A stretch of 64,000 nt of DNA from Lysobacter sp. MMG2 (GTDB lineage: Bacteria; Pseudomonadota; Gammaproteobacteria; Xanthomonadales; Xanthomonadaceae). Position 1 is the stretch's first letter; the number at the start of each line of letters is the position of its first letter. Shown here piece after piece: positions 1 through 8,451 of the stretch. The stretch is from positions 62,001 through 126,000 of the forward strand of contig NZ_JAERQY020000001.1 of assembly GCF_016735495.2 (NCBI RefSeq), read 5' to 3'. The position numbers and the translations under genes were made by a program. A model generated the notes under the pieces. It saw only the letters and a program-made list of their open reading frames with translations, was not told the origin of the DNA and did not search any database.

Positions 1-582
1 TATACGCTGGCCGCCGGTCGCGCCGCCAACGCGCGCAAGGCGGCGCAGGCCGCCGATACGGCGTCGTCATCGCACGCAGACGCGGCCCACGCCCATCACG
101 GCCCGTTGTGGAGCCCGAAGAAGGCGGTCATCGTCTTGGCGGCGGTGAGCCTGGGCATCATCTGGCTGAGCGAGATCCTGGTCGGCGCGGTGGAACCGGC
201 GAGCGAGGAACTGGGGCTGTCGGACGCCTTCACCGGCGTGTTCGTGCTGGCGGTGATCGGCGGCGCGGCCGAACAGGCCACGGCGATCGTCTCCGCGCGC
301 CAGAACCGCATGGACCTGGCGATGTCCATCGTGATGGGCGCCAGCGTGCAGCTCGCGCTGCTGGTGGCGCCGCTGCTGGTGCTGCTGAGCTACGTGATGG
401 GGCCGCATCCGATGGGGCTGGTGTTCGGGCCGGGGCTGGTGCTGACGATCGTGTTCTCGGTGCTCATCACCGGGCAGATCACCAGCGACGGACGCACCGA
501 CTGGCTGCGCGGCGTGCAGCTGCTGGCGGTGTACCTGATCCTGGCGGCGGTGTTCTTCTATGTGCCGGATGCGTCGGGCTGA
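1..582 (+). CDS. Calcium/proton (cation:H+) antiporter, C-terminal part
   Basis: The reading frame is open from base 1, so the gene starts outside the window and only about 193 C-terminal residues are present. It encodes an inner-membrane protein with a His/Ala-rich hydrophilic loop (residues about 20-35 of the fragment) followed by at least five hydrophobic segments. The stretch GGAAEQATAI lies in a helix and matches the second alpha-repeat (G-x-x-x-E-x-x-x-A) of CaCA-family cation/H+ exchangers of the ChaA/CAX type, where the Glu is ion-binding. The expected role is extrusion of Ca2+ or Na+/K+ in exchange for protons. The stop codon lies two bases before the ATG of the next gene, suggesting co-transcription with the channel gene. 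The family call is by recognition of the motif; ion specificity is not visible. Confidence 0.8.
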   Translation, partial: YTLAAGRAANARKAAQAADTASSSHADAAHAHHGPLWSPKKAVIVLAAVSLGIIWLSEILVGAVEPASEELGLSDAFTGVFVLAVIGGAAEQATAIVSARQNRMDLAMSIVMGASVQLALLVAPLLVLLSYVMGPHPMGLVFGPGLVLTIVFSVLITGQITSDGRTDWLRGVQLLAVYLILAAVFFYVPDASG

Positions 583-584
583 GG

Positions 585-1259
585 ATGGACACGCCGATCT
601 CCCGCAGCCCGTCCTCATTGCGCCAGCACCGTTACGCGATGCTGTTCTTCTCGCTGCTGCTGACCATCGCCATCGGCCCGTTGCTGGAGGCGATGCGGTT
701 CGGGCGCACGCTCATGGAAGCCTTCCTGGCGGTCAACCTGGTCGCCGCGGTCTTCCCCTCCCTGCTGCTGGGCGAGCGCCGCGTGCTGTGGGGCCTGATC
801 GCCGTGGCCCTGGCCCTGCGCTGGATCTCCACCACCCTGCCCGGCACCGCCCTGCAGGTGGCGGCGGCGATGGCGTGGGGCGCGATCGCGCTGATCGCGG
901 CCTACCGCGCGGTGCGCTATTCCCTTGCCAGCGTGCGCATCCGGGCCGAACGCCTGTACGCGGCGCTCAGCGCCTACCTGCTGATCGGCGTGTGCTGGGG
1001 CGTGGTCTATGCGGCGGTGGCGCGGCTGGACCCGGGCTCGCTGTTGGCCGGCGGACTGGTGCCGCCCCGTGGAGTCTCCATGGGAGACGCGATTTATTTC
1101 AGCTTCGTCACATTGGCGACGCTAGGCTACGGCGACTTCGCGCCGGCCACGCCGGTGATGAGGGGGTTGGCGGTCTTCGAAGCCATCATCGGGCAGCTCT
1201 ACCTGGCGATCATGGTCGCGCGCCTGGTCGGGCTGCGCACGGCGGCACAGTCACGTTGA
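585..1259 (+). CDS. Ion channel protein with K+ selectivity filter
   Basis: A 224-residue membrane protein with about six hydrophobic segments. Between the last two, at roughly residues 172-185, is TLATLGYGDFAP, which matches the potassium-channel selectivity filter T-x-G-Y-G-D. This supports a tetrameric K+ channel pore (Ion_trans_2-like). There is no S4-like arginine ladder and no C-terminal RCK or cyclic-nucleotide domain, so the gating stimulus is unknown. The ATG at 585 was chosen because it directly follows the previous stop codon and gives a protein beginning just before the first membrane segment; a GAGG-like ribosome site overlaps that stop. Neighbouring antiporter and mechanosensitive-channel genes suggest a role in ion or osmotic balance (inference). 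Confidence 0.82.
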   Translation: MDTPISRSPSSLRQHRYAMLFFSLLLTIAIGPLLEAMRFGRTLMEAFLAVNLVAAVFPSLLLGERRVLWGLIAVALALRWISTTLPGTALQVAAAMAWGAIALIAAYRAVRYSLASVRIRAERLYAALSAYLLIGVCWGVVYAAVARLDPGSLLAGGLVPPRGVSMGDAIYFSFVTLATLGYGDFAPATPVMRGLAVFEAIIGQLYLAIMVARLVGLRTAAQSR

Positions 1260-1285
1260 ACCACACAATGTCGATGGGAGGCACC

Positions 1286-2101
1286 ATGAACACCCGCATT
1301 GCCCTTCCCCTGGCAGTCCTGCTGGCGATGACCTCGATGCAGGCCCGCGCGATCGAGCCGCTGGACACCTTCAGCGCCCGCATCGGCGGCTACATCACCG
1401 AGTTCGACACCGAAGTGCGGGCCGACGGCGAGACCGAGTCGGGCACGCGCATCGACCTACAGCGCGACCTCGGCCTGGACGAAAGCAATACCGTCGCGGT
1501 CGTCGGCGTCACCTGGCGGCCGTTCGACAACCACGAGTTCGGCCTGTCCTACTACCAGGACGACGCGTCGGCCTCGCGCACGACCAACCGGTCGATCACC
1601 TTCGAGGACACGACGTTCGAGGCGCAGAGCACGCTGCGCGCCGAAGTGGACCTGGACGCGTACGACCTCTACTACGTCTGGTGGGGCGTGAACAATGACC
1701 GCTGGGCGCTGGGCCCGCGCGTCGGCCTGGTCTGGTACCGGATGAACCTGGAGCTATCGCTGCAGGTGGACGCACAGGGCAACCGCATCGACGGCGCGAT
1801 CCGCGAGGACGTCGACGCCGACCTGCCCGCCCCCAGCATCGGCGGCAGCTGGCGCTGGGCACCGCTGGACGACTGGCGGTTCTCGGCGGACGTGGGCTAT
1901 TTCTCGGCCGACATCGACAACATCGATGCGGACATCACCTTCGGCCGCCTGGGCGTGGAGTGGTTCCCGTGGGAGCGGGCCGGTTTGTCGCTGGACTACA
2001 CCGTGCGCAGGATCGAAGCCGACTCGCGGCGCGATGACTTCATCGGCAACCTCGACTTCACCGACAGCGGCATTCGCCTTGGCGCCGTCTACCGGTTCTG
2101 A
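1286..2101 (+). CDS. Probable outer-membrane beta-barrel protein, function unknown
   Basis: A 271-residue protein starting with a clear Sec signal peptide (residues 1-22, cleavage after MQARA). The mature part consists of alternating hydrophobic/polar strands and ends in a C-terminal aromatic residue (AVYRF), the usual beta-signal for BamA-dependent insertion. This supports an 8- to 12-stranded outer-membrane barrel. No catalytic motif was recognised and no specific substrate can be assigned. The ATG at 1286 has a GGGAGG ribosome site seven bases upstream; an earlier in-frame ATG at 1268 would lack one and would spoil the signal peptide. It sits ten bases before an MscS-type channel gene. Confidence 0.7.
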   Translation: MNTRIALPLAVLLAMTSMQARAIEPLDTFSARIGGYITEFDTEVRADGETESGTRIDLQRDLGLDESNTVAVVGVTWRPFDNHEFGLSYYQDDASASRTTNRSITFEDTTFEAQSTLRAEVDLDAYDLYYVWWGVNNDRWALGPRVGLVWYRMNLELSLQVDAQGNRIDGAIREDVDADLPAPSIGGSWRWAPLDDWRFSADVGYFSADIDNIDADITFGRLGVEWFPWERAGLSLDYTVRRIEADSRRDDFIGNLDFTDSGIRLGAVYRF

Positions 2102-2110
2102 CGACAGCCC

Positions 2111-3757
2111 ATGGAGGCCGGCCACCGCCACGTGATGCGGCATCTCGCGGGGACGATGCTCGGCATCGCCCTGGCCGCGTTCGCCTGCGCCGCGAGTGCG
2201 CGCCAGCCCGCCCCCGAGCCCGCACCGCCACCGGCCGCCGCCGCCCCGCCTGCCCACGCACCGGCGACGCTGCGCTACTTCAACCGCGACATCGTGACCT
2301 TCCGCGTGCCGTTCTTCGGCAACTCACCGACGCGGCGCGCGGAGGTGGCGCAGGCCAACATCGCGCGCATCGTCGATGAACCCGGCATGGCGAAGGTCGG
2401 CTACCAGGCGGTGCCGCAGGGCGTGGCGATCCTCCTGTCGGGACAACTGGTCACGGTGATCGTGCCGGCCGACCGCGACGTGCTGGGCGGCCAGAGCCTG
2501 GATCAGCTGCGCGCGCAGACGATCACGCGCCTGGACACCGCGGTGCGCGCGGGCGAACAGGCCCGCATGCCGCAACGCGTTCTGCAGGGCCTGCTCTGGG
2601 TGGCGGTGGCCACCGTGGCCGCCATCGCGCTGCTGTGGCTGTTGTACCGGCTGGTGCTGCGCGTGCGCCATCGGGTCGACGCCTGGGTCGTCGCGCGGCT
2701 GGCGCAACTCAAGAGCGAATCCGCACGGCAGATGCTCGCCGGGCTCATCGCCAGTGCGCGCGGGCTGGCGCGATTGGCGATGTGGCTGATCGTCGCCCTC
2801 ACCTTCGAAGAATGGCTGCGTTTCGCCTTCGGCCGCTTCCCTTACACGCAGCCGTGGGCGGCGGCGATGACGGGCTGGATCACCTCGCGCACCGTAAGCC
2901 TGGGCAATGCCATCGTTTCCGCGCTGCCGGGGCTGTTCAGCGCGTTCCTCATTTTCATCCTCGCCCGACTGGTGTCGCAGGCGCTGCGCGTGACCTTCCA
3001 CGGCGTGGAAGCCGGGCGCTTCCAGTTGCTGGGGATCGACCAGCAACTGGCCGAACCCACGCGCAAGATCTTCACCGCGCTGATCTGGCTGTTCGCGCTG
3101 GCGATGGCCTACCCGTACCTGCCTGGCGCCGAAACGGATGCGTTCAAGGGCCTGAGCGTGTTCGTCGGCCTGATGATCTCGCTGGGCGCCTCCAGCATCG
3201 TCAGCCAGGCGGCGGGCGGCCTGACCCTGCTTTATTCGCGCACGATGACGCCCGGCGACGTGATCCGCATCGACGACACCGAAGGCACCGTGCAGCAGAT
3301 CGGCCTGTTCACCACGCGCCTGCGCACGCCGCTGGGCGTGGAAGTGAGCTATCCGAACAACGTCGTGCTCGGCGGAAAGTTGCAGAACTTCTCGCGCAAT
3401 CCCGATGGCCCGGGCATGTGGATCGAGGCCAAGGTGACCATCGGCTACGACGCGCCGTGGCGGCAGGTGCACCGGCTGCTGCTCGATGCCGCGCAGCGCA
3501 CGCCGGGCGTGCAATCCACGCCGGCCCCGTTCGTCGCCCAGGCGGCGTTGTCCGACTTCTACGTGGAGTACGTGCTGCGCGCGCGCATTCCCGATGTGCA
3601 GCAGCGCCTGATCGCACGCAGCACGCTGCACGCCAACATCCAGGACGCCTTCAACGAAGCCGGCGTGCAGATCATGTCGCCCAACTACGAAGCCGACCCG
3701 GAGTCGCCAAAAATCGTGCCCAAAGCGCATTGGGACGGGCCCACGCAGGGCGGTTAG
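2111..3757 (+). CDS. Mechanosensitive ion channel, large MscS family
   Basis: A protein of up to 548 residues with an N-terminal signal-like segment, a Pro/Ala-rich linker (about residues 32-55) and a periplasmic part, then several transmembrane helices from about residue 155 on. The MscS signature follows: the pore-lining helix region GLMISLGASSIVSQAAGG (about 352-370), then TPGDVIRIDDTEGTVQQI and the beta domain with PNNVVL. These channels open under membrane tension and release solutes on hypo-osmotic shock. It is larger than E. coli MscS (286 aa), closer to YbdG/YnaI-type relatives. The start is uncertain: ATG 2111 and ATG 2135 are both possible and neither has a well-spaced ribosome site. 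It is the last gene of the left-hand membrane cluster. Confidence 0.88.
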   Translation: MEAGHRHVMRHLAGTMLGIALAAFACAASARQPAPEPAPPPAAAAPPAHAPATLRYFNRDIVTFRVPFFGNSPTRRAEVAQANIARIVDEPGMAKVGYQAVPQGVAILLSGQLVTVIVPADRDVLGGQSLDQLRAQTITRLDTAVRAGEQARMPQRVLQGLLWVAVATVAAIALLWLLYRLVLRVRHRVDAWVVARLAQLKSESARQMLAGLIASARGLARLAMWLIVALTFEEWLRFAFGRFPYTQPWAAAMTGWITSRTVSLGNAIVSALPGLFSAFLIFILARLVSQALRVTFHGVEAGRFQLLGIDQQLAEPTRKIFTALIWLFALAMAYPYLPGAETDAFKGLSVFVGLMISLGASSIVSQAAGGLTLLYSRTMTPGDVIRIDDTEGTVQQIGLFTTRLRTPLGVEVSYPNNVVLGGKLQNFSRNPDGPGMWIEAKVTIGYDAPWRQVHRLLLDAAQRTPGVQSTPAPFVAQAALSDFYVEYVLRARIPDVQQRLIARSTLHANIQDAFNEAGVQIMSPNYEADPESPKIVPKAHWDGPTQGG

Positions 3758-3954
3758 CCGACGGGAGGCGGCCGCAGCGCCTTCACACGCACGGCGGTTG
3801 TTGGGCCAAGGGCCAATTTTCCCTGCATTTTTCCGGGCATAGGCTTTGGCGAGGATTGCTTTCACTAGCCTGAGCCGTCGTGCTCCACGTGAGCCGCCCG
3901 GTCCTGGCCTGCACTGCCAGAAGCTTGTCGCCGCCATGCGTACGGAGCACGGGT

Positions 3955-6711
3955 ATGAACCAGGATCCTTCCCAGAAAGAATCGCCGCGACTTGCCAACG
4001 TTCTTGTCGCCGCTTCGCTGCGCGCCGACCAGTGGCGCCACCTCAACGCCGCTGCTCGCGCGTGGGCCGGTGGCGGGGCCAATGCCGCGCAAGGCCGCGA
4101 GCGTTGCACCAAGCAGTTCGCTGAAGCCATGCGGCTTGAACAATGCTGGGCCTACCCTGGCGAACGGCTGCTGGCCGCGCTGCGCCAGGCGCTGGCCGAC
4201 GGCGATGCCGCCCTGTTCGCGCGGCTGGTGCAGAAGGTGTCCTCGGCGATCCTGTCGGGCGATTACCGGCGCGACGAGAACGCCTGGGAGCTGGACGACG
4301 ATCTGGACCGCAACGTGCTCGATGCGCTGCCGCCCGACATCCTCGGCGTGCAGGACAAGCCCTACTTCGAAGTACTGGTGGTCACGCCGGCCGATCCCGC
4401 GCAGTGGTTGCGCTCCAAGGACGAAATGCGGCGCATGCGGCGAGCGGAAGATCCCTTCCACTATGCCGTCGTGCATGCCGGCAGCTTCGAAGACGCTGCG
4501 CTGGCGATGATCGTCAACCACGACCTGCAGGCCGTGGTGCTCGTCGACGGCTTCGGATTCTCCTCCCATCACGACATCCCCGATCTCAAGGACTTCGTCT
4601 CCCGGCACGTGTCACTGGATGCCGACGACGTGCGGCCGGGCACGATGTCGCTCACGTTGGCCCGCACGATCAAGAACTCGCGGCCCGAACTGGACCTGTA
4701 CCTGCTGACCGATCGCGCGCCCGAATCGGTCGCCGGCAGCGACGAGGCCGCGCCGCTGCGGCGCGTGTTCCACCACGTCGAAGAGCCGATGGAGATCCAT
4801 CTGTCGATCATCGACGGCGTCAACGACCGCTACGAAACGCCCTACTTCGACAACCTCAAGAAGTACGCGATGCGGCCCATCGGTACGTTCCATGCGCTGC
4901 CCATCGCACGCGGCAAGTCCATCTTCGGATCCAACTGGATCCGCGACATGGGCCACTTCTACGGCACCAACATTCTGTTCGCCGAGTCCTCCGCCACCAC
5001 CGGCGGGCTCGACAGCCTGCTGGAGCCCACCGGCAACATCAAACGCGCACAGAATGCCGTGGCGCGTGCGTTCGGCGCCAAGCGCGCGTACCTGGGCACC
5101 AACGGCACCTCCACGTCCAACAAGATCGTCGTGCAGGCGGTGTGCAAGCCGGGCGACATCGTCATCGTCGACCGCAACTGCCACAAGTCGCACCACTACG
5201 GATTCGTGTTGAGCGGCGCGCAGCCTTACTACGTCGAGGCCTTCCCGCTGACGCAGTACTCGATGTACGGCGCGGTGCCGTTGCGCACGATCAAGCAGGC
5301 GCTGCTGGACTGCGCCGCCGGCGGCAAGCTGGACCGCGTCAAGGTCGTCGACATGACCAACTGCACCTTCGACGGGCACATGTACAACCCGCGCCGGGTG
5401 ATGGAGGAATGCCTGGCGATCAAGCCCGACCTGATCTTCCTGTGGGACGAAGCCTGGTTCGGTTTCGCCCGCTTCAACCCGATGCACCGCCGCCGCACCG
5501 CGATGGGCGCGGCCGCCGTGCTCACGCAGCGTTACCACAGCCAGGCCTACCGGGACGAATACGCCGCGTGGAAGGCCAAGCGCGGCGAGTTCGACCCGGC
5601 CGATCCGGCGCTGCTGGACGAACGCCTGCTGCCGGACCCGGACCGCGTACGCATCCGCGTGTACCAGACCAATTCCACGCACAAGTCGATGTCGGCGTTC
5701 CGCCAGGGCTCGATGATGCTGGTGTGGGACGAGGACTTCCATCACGTGGAAGGCCCCTTCGAGGAGGCGTTCTTCGCGCACACCTCGACCTCGCCGAACC
5801 TGCAGCTGATCGCGTCCCTCGACCTTGCGCGGCGCCAGATGGAACTGGAGGGCTACGGCCTCACGCTGCGCATGACCGACCTGGCGCTGAAGATCCGCCG
5901 TGCGATCAACACGCACCCGCTGATCTCGAAATACTTCCGCGTGGCCACGCCGGAGGACATGATCCCCGCGGAGTTCCGCGAGTCGGGACTGCGGGATTAC
6001 GGCCCGCCGGATTCGAGCTGGCTGGACGCGATCGAGGCACTGGATCACGACGAGTTCGCGCTCGATCCCACGCGCCTAACGCTGATCTGCGGCGCGGCCG
6101 GGTTCGATGGCACGCAGTTCAAGGGGCTGCTCGCCGAACGCTTCGACATCCAGATCAACAAGACCTCGCGCAACAGCGTCCTGGTGCAGACCAACATCAA
6201 CAACACGCACAGCGATGCGGCGCTGCTGATCAAGGCGCTGGCCGACCTGTCGCGTGAGATCGAATCGCGCCTGGCGCAGGGCGGCGCGCTCGACCGGACG
6301 GTGTTCGACGACCGTGTCCGCGCGTTGATGACCGACGTTCCGGACCTGCCGAACTTCAGCCGTTTCCACGACGCGTTCCGCGACCAGCCCGACGGCGCCA
6401 GCAACGAAGGCCACATGCGGCCCGCGTTCTTCATGGCCTACGACGAAGACAACTGCGAGTACGTGCGACTGGGCAGCGAGGACATCGACAAGCGTCTGCG
6501 CGACGGTCCGGAAATGGTGTCGGCGAACTTCGTCATTCCCTACCCGCCCGGGTTCCCGATCATGGTGCCGGGCCAGGTCATCGGTGCCGACACGATCGCG
6601 TTCATGCGCAAGCTGGACGTCAAGGAGATCCACGGCTACCACGCCGCGCAGGGCATCAAGCTGATCAAGCCGTCTGCACTGGCCGGCCGTCGCGCCGGCT
6701 CGCTGCACTGA
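3955..6711 (+). CDS. PLP-dependent Orn/Lys/Arg decarboxylase family protein (large form)
   Basis: A 918-residue cytoplasmic enzyme of the fold-type I Orn/Lys/Arg decarboxylase family, which decarboxylates a basic amino acid to its amine with consumption of a proton. Visible core features are FAESSATTGGLDS and LGTNGTSTSNKIV (phosphate binding), LWDEAWFGF with Asp498 expected to contact the PLP pyridine nitrogen, NSTHKSMSAFRQGSMM with Lys577 expected to form the Schiff base, and the C-terminal IPYPPGFPIMVPG segment. Lys577 lies about 190 residues later than the equivalent lysine in E. coli AdiA (K386), reflecting a long N-terminal region plus a charged insert just before Lys577 (about 525-565). 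The ATG at 3955 has GGAGC upstream. It is the first gene of an operon with two AspT-type antiporters and an OprD-like porin. The family is clear, but arginine, lysine and ornithine cannot be told apart by eye. Confidence 0.9.
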   Translation: MNQDPSQKESPRLANVLVAASLRADQWRHLNAAARAWAGGGANAAQGRERCTKQFAEAMRLEQCWAYPGERLLAALRQALADGDAALFARLVQKVSSAILSGDYRRDENAWELDDDLDRNVLDALPPDILGVQDKPYFEVLVVTPADPAQWLRSKDEMRRMRRAEDPFHYAVVHAGSFEDAALAMIVNHDLQAVVLVDGFGFSSHHDIPDLKDFVSRHVSLDADDVRPGTMSLTLARTIKNSRPELDLYLLTDRAPESVAGSDEAAPLRRVFHHVEEPMEIHLSIIDGVNDRYETPYFDNLKKYAMRPIGTFHALPIARGKSIFGSNWIRDMGHFYGTNILFAESSATTGGLDSLLEPTGNIKRAQNAVARAFGAKRAYLGTNGTSTSNKIVVQAVCKPGDIVIVDRNCHKSHHYGFVLSGAQPYYVEAFPLTQYSMYGAVPLRTIKQALLDCAAGGKLDRVKVVDMTNCTFDGHMYNPRRVMEECLAIKPDLIFLWDEAWFGFARFNPMHRRRTAMGAAAVLTQRYHSQAYRDEYAAWKAKRGEFDPADPALLDERLLPDPDRVRIRVYQTNSTHKSMSAFRQGSMMLVWDEDFHHVEGPFEEAFFAHTSTSPNLQLIASLDLARRQMELEGYGLTLRMTDLALKIRRAINTHPLISKYFRVATPEDMIPAEFRESGLRDYGPPDSSWLDAIEALDHDEFALDPTRLTLICGAAGFDGTQFKGLLAERFDIQINKTSRNSVLVQTNINNTHSDAALLIKALADLSREIESRLAQGGALDRTVFDDRVRALMTDVPDLPNFSRFHDAFRDQPDGASNEGHMRPAFFMAYDEDNCEYVRLGSEDIDKRLRDGPEMVSANFVIPYPPGFPIMVPGQVIGADTIAFMRKLDVKEIHGYHAAQGIKLIKPSALAGRRAGSLH

Positions 6712-6741
6712 CCGACTCAAGGACGCAAGGAGACTGCCGCC

Positions 6742-8442
6742 ATGCAAGGGTTCTTTCAGTTCCTCGCCGACAATCCGTACATCCTGCTGTTCTTCACCGT
6801 CGGCATGGCGGTGCTGGTCGGAAAGTTCTCGGTCAAAGGCTACGGCCTGGGCATGGTCGCCGCGGCCGTGGTGGTGGGTGCTGCGCTGGCAACCTGGGCG
6901 TCCACTTACGGCGTGAAGCTGCAGCTGGACAACTTCGCCAAGTCGCTCTTCTACTACCTCTTCATGTACGGCGTGGGCCTGCGCGTGGGCCCGGCGTTCT
7001 TCAACAGCCTGAAGAAGGACGGCATCACCTTCACCATCCTTGCGGTCATCTGCGCCGTCCTCGGCCTGGTGCTGGTGGTGATCGCCTCGAAGATGCTCGC
7101 CCTGCCGGCCGGCGCGGCGGGCGGCATCCTGGCCGGCTCGCAGACGATGTCGGCCGCCATCGGCACCGCCGAGATGGCCGTGGAGCAAGGCGCGTACAAG
7201 CTGCCTGCGGGCGTCACGGCCGAACAAGTGTCGGGCATGATCGCCCTCGGCTACGGCGTGACCTACATCTGGGGCACGGTCGGCATCATCCTGATCTGCA
7301 AATACCTGCCGCGCTGGTGGGGCGTGGACGCGCGCAAGGCCGCGCGCGAGTACGAACTCAAGCACGGCGTGCGCAACGTCGATGACGCCGCGCTCACCGG
7401 TTACCGTGGCGGCGGCCTGCGCGCCTACCGGCTGGACAATGCGCAGACCGCGGGCCAGAGCATCGCCCAGCTGCGCAAGACGTACCCGCAGTATCGCGTC
7501 GCCAACGTGCGGCGCGGCGATGAGGTGCTCGGCGCCGCGCCGGACCTCGTACTGCAGCAGGGCGATGTCATCGCACTGGGCGGACGTCTGCAGGACCTCA
7601 CCGACAACCTGGGGCTCATCGGCGCCGAAGTCGACGACCCGAAGGCCTTGAGCGTGCCGCTCGACCAGGCCGAGATCCTCGTGACGGAGAAGAAGTTCGA
7701 CGGCCAGCCGCTGCGTGCGCTGGCGGCGGAGGACTTCGCCGGCCAGGTGCAGGTGACGCGCGTGGAACGCTCCGGCGAGCCGCTGCCGTTCGGCGCCGAT
7801 ACGCCGCTCAAGCGCCTGGACGTGATCTTCGTGACGGGCCTGAGGAGCGCTGTCGACAAGGCCGCCGGGCTGCTGGGCAAGGTCGCGCGGCCGAGCACCT
7901 CGACCGACCTGCTCACGCTGTCCGCGGGCATGGTGCTGGGCCTGCTGGTGGGCAAGATCAATGTGCCTGTCGGCGATTTCTCCGTGGGCCTGGGCAACGC
8001 GGGCGGGTTGCTGCTGTCGGGCATCCTGGTGTCGTCGGTGGTTTCGCGCCTGCGCTATTTCGGCAGCACGCCCAACGCCGCGCGCAACATCCTGGAAGAC
8101 CTGGGGCTGGTGACCTTCATCGCCATCGTCGGCATCAACGCCGGTGCGACGCTGCTGGAGCAGCTCACCGGTTCGATCGCGGTGAAGATCTTCCTCGCCG
8201 GCTTCATCGCCAGCACCATTCCACCGTTCATCACCTGGGCGATCGGCTACCACGTCTTCAAGATCAACCCGGCCGTGCTGATGGGCGGCGTGGCGGGATC
8301 GCGTTCGCACTCCGGCCCCGCACGCGAGGCGGCGAAGGAGATCGACAGCACGGTGCCGTGGGTCGGATTCCCCGTGGGCTACGCGGTGTCCGGCGTGCTG
8401 TACACCGTGTTCGGTTACTTCGCGATGGTGCTTTCGCAATAA
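6742..8442 (+). CDS. AspT-family amino-acid antiporter 1
   Basis: A 566-residue inner-membrane protein of the aspartate:alanine exchanger (AAEx/AspT) family. It has the typical architecture of two membrane halves (about residues 10-190 and 385-566) separated by a large cytoplasmic loop holding two TrkA-C/RCK-C-like domains (about 225-380; VLQQGDVIALGGRLQDL is the end of the first). YGVGLRVGPAFF in the first half aligns with the family's G-x-R-x-G motif and GGVAGSRSHSG with the conserved motif in the last helices. AspT exchanges external aspartate for internal alanine, so that electrogenic exchange plus decarboxylation makes a proton-motive force. Here the partner enzyme is a basic-amino-acid-type decarboxylase, so the true substrate pair may differ (inference). 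It starts 30 bases after the decarboxylase with an AAGGAG site. Confidence 0.88.
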   Translation: MQGFFQFLADNPYILLFFTVGMAVLVGKFSVKGYGLGMVAAAVVVGAALATWASTYGVKLQLDNFAKSLFYYLFMYGVGLRVGPAFFNSLKKDGITFTILAVICAVLGLVLVVIASKMLALPAGAAGGILAGSQTMSAAIGTAEMAVEQGAYKLPAGVTAEQVSGMIALGYGVTYIWGTVGIILICKYLPRWWGVDARKAAREYELKHGVRNVDDAALTGYRGGGLRAYRLDNAQTAGQSIAQLRKTYPQYRVANVRRGDEVLGAAPDLVLQQGDVIALGGRLQDLTDNLGLIGAEVDDPKALSVPLDQAEILVTEKKFDGQPLRALAAEDFAGQVQVTRVERSGEPLPFGADTPLKRLDVIFVTGLRSAVDKAAGLLGKVARPSTSTDLLTLSAGMVLGLLVGKINVPVGDFSVGLGNAGGLLLSGILVSSVVSRLRYFGSTPNAARNILEDLGLVTFIAIVGINAGATLLEQLTGSIAVKIFLAGFIASTIPPFITWAIGYHVFKINPAVLMGGVAGSRSHSGPAREAAKEIDSTVPWVGFPVGYAVSGVLYTVFGYFAMVLSQ

Positions 8443-8451
8443 GGAGGAGCC

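Noticed and set aside
3758-3954. Palindrome-like TTGGGCCAAGGGCCAA before the decarboxylase gene
   Set aside because: The arms do not match as inverted repeats over more than a few bases and no family operator fits; no small gene is visible in the gap.
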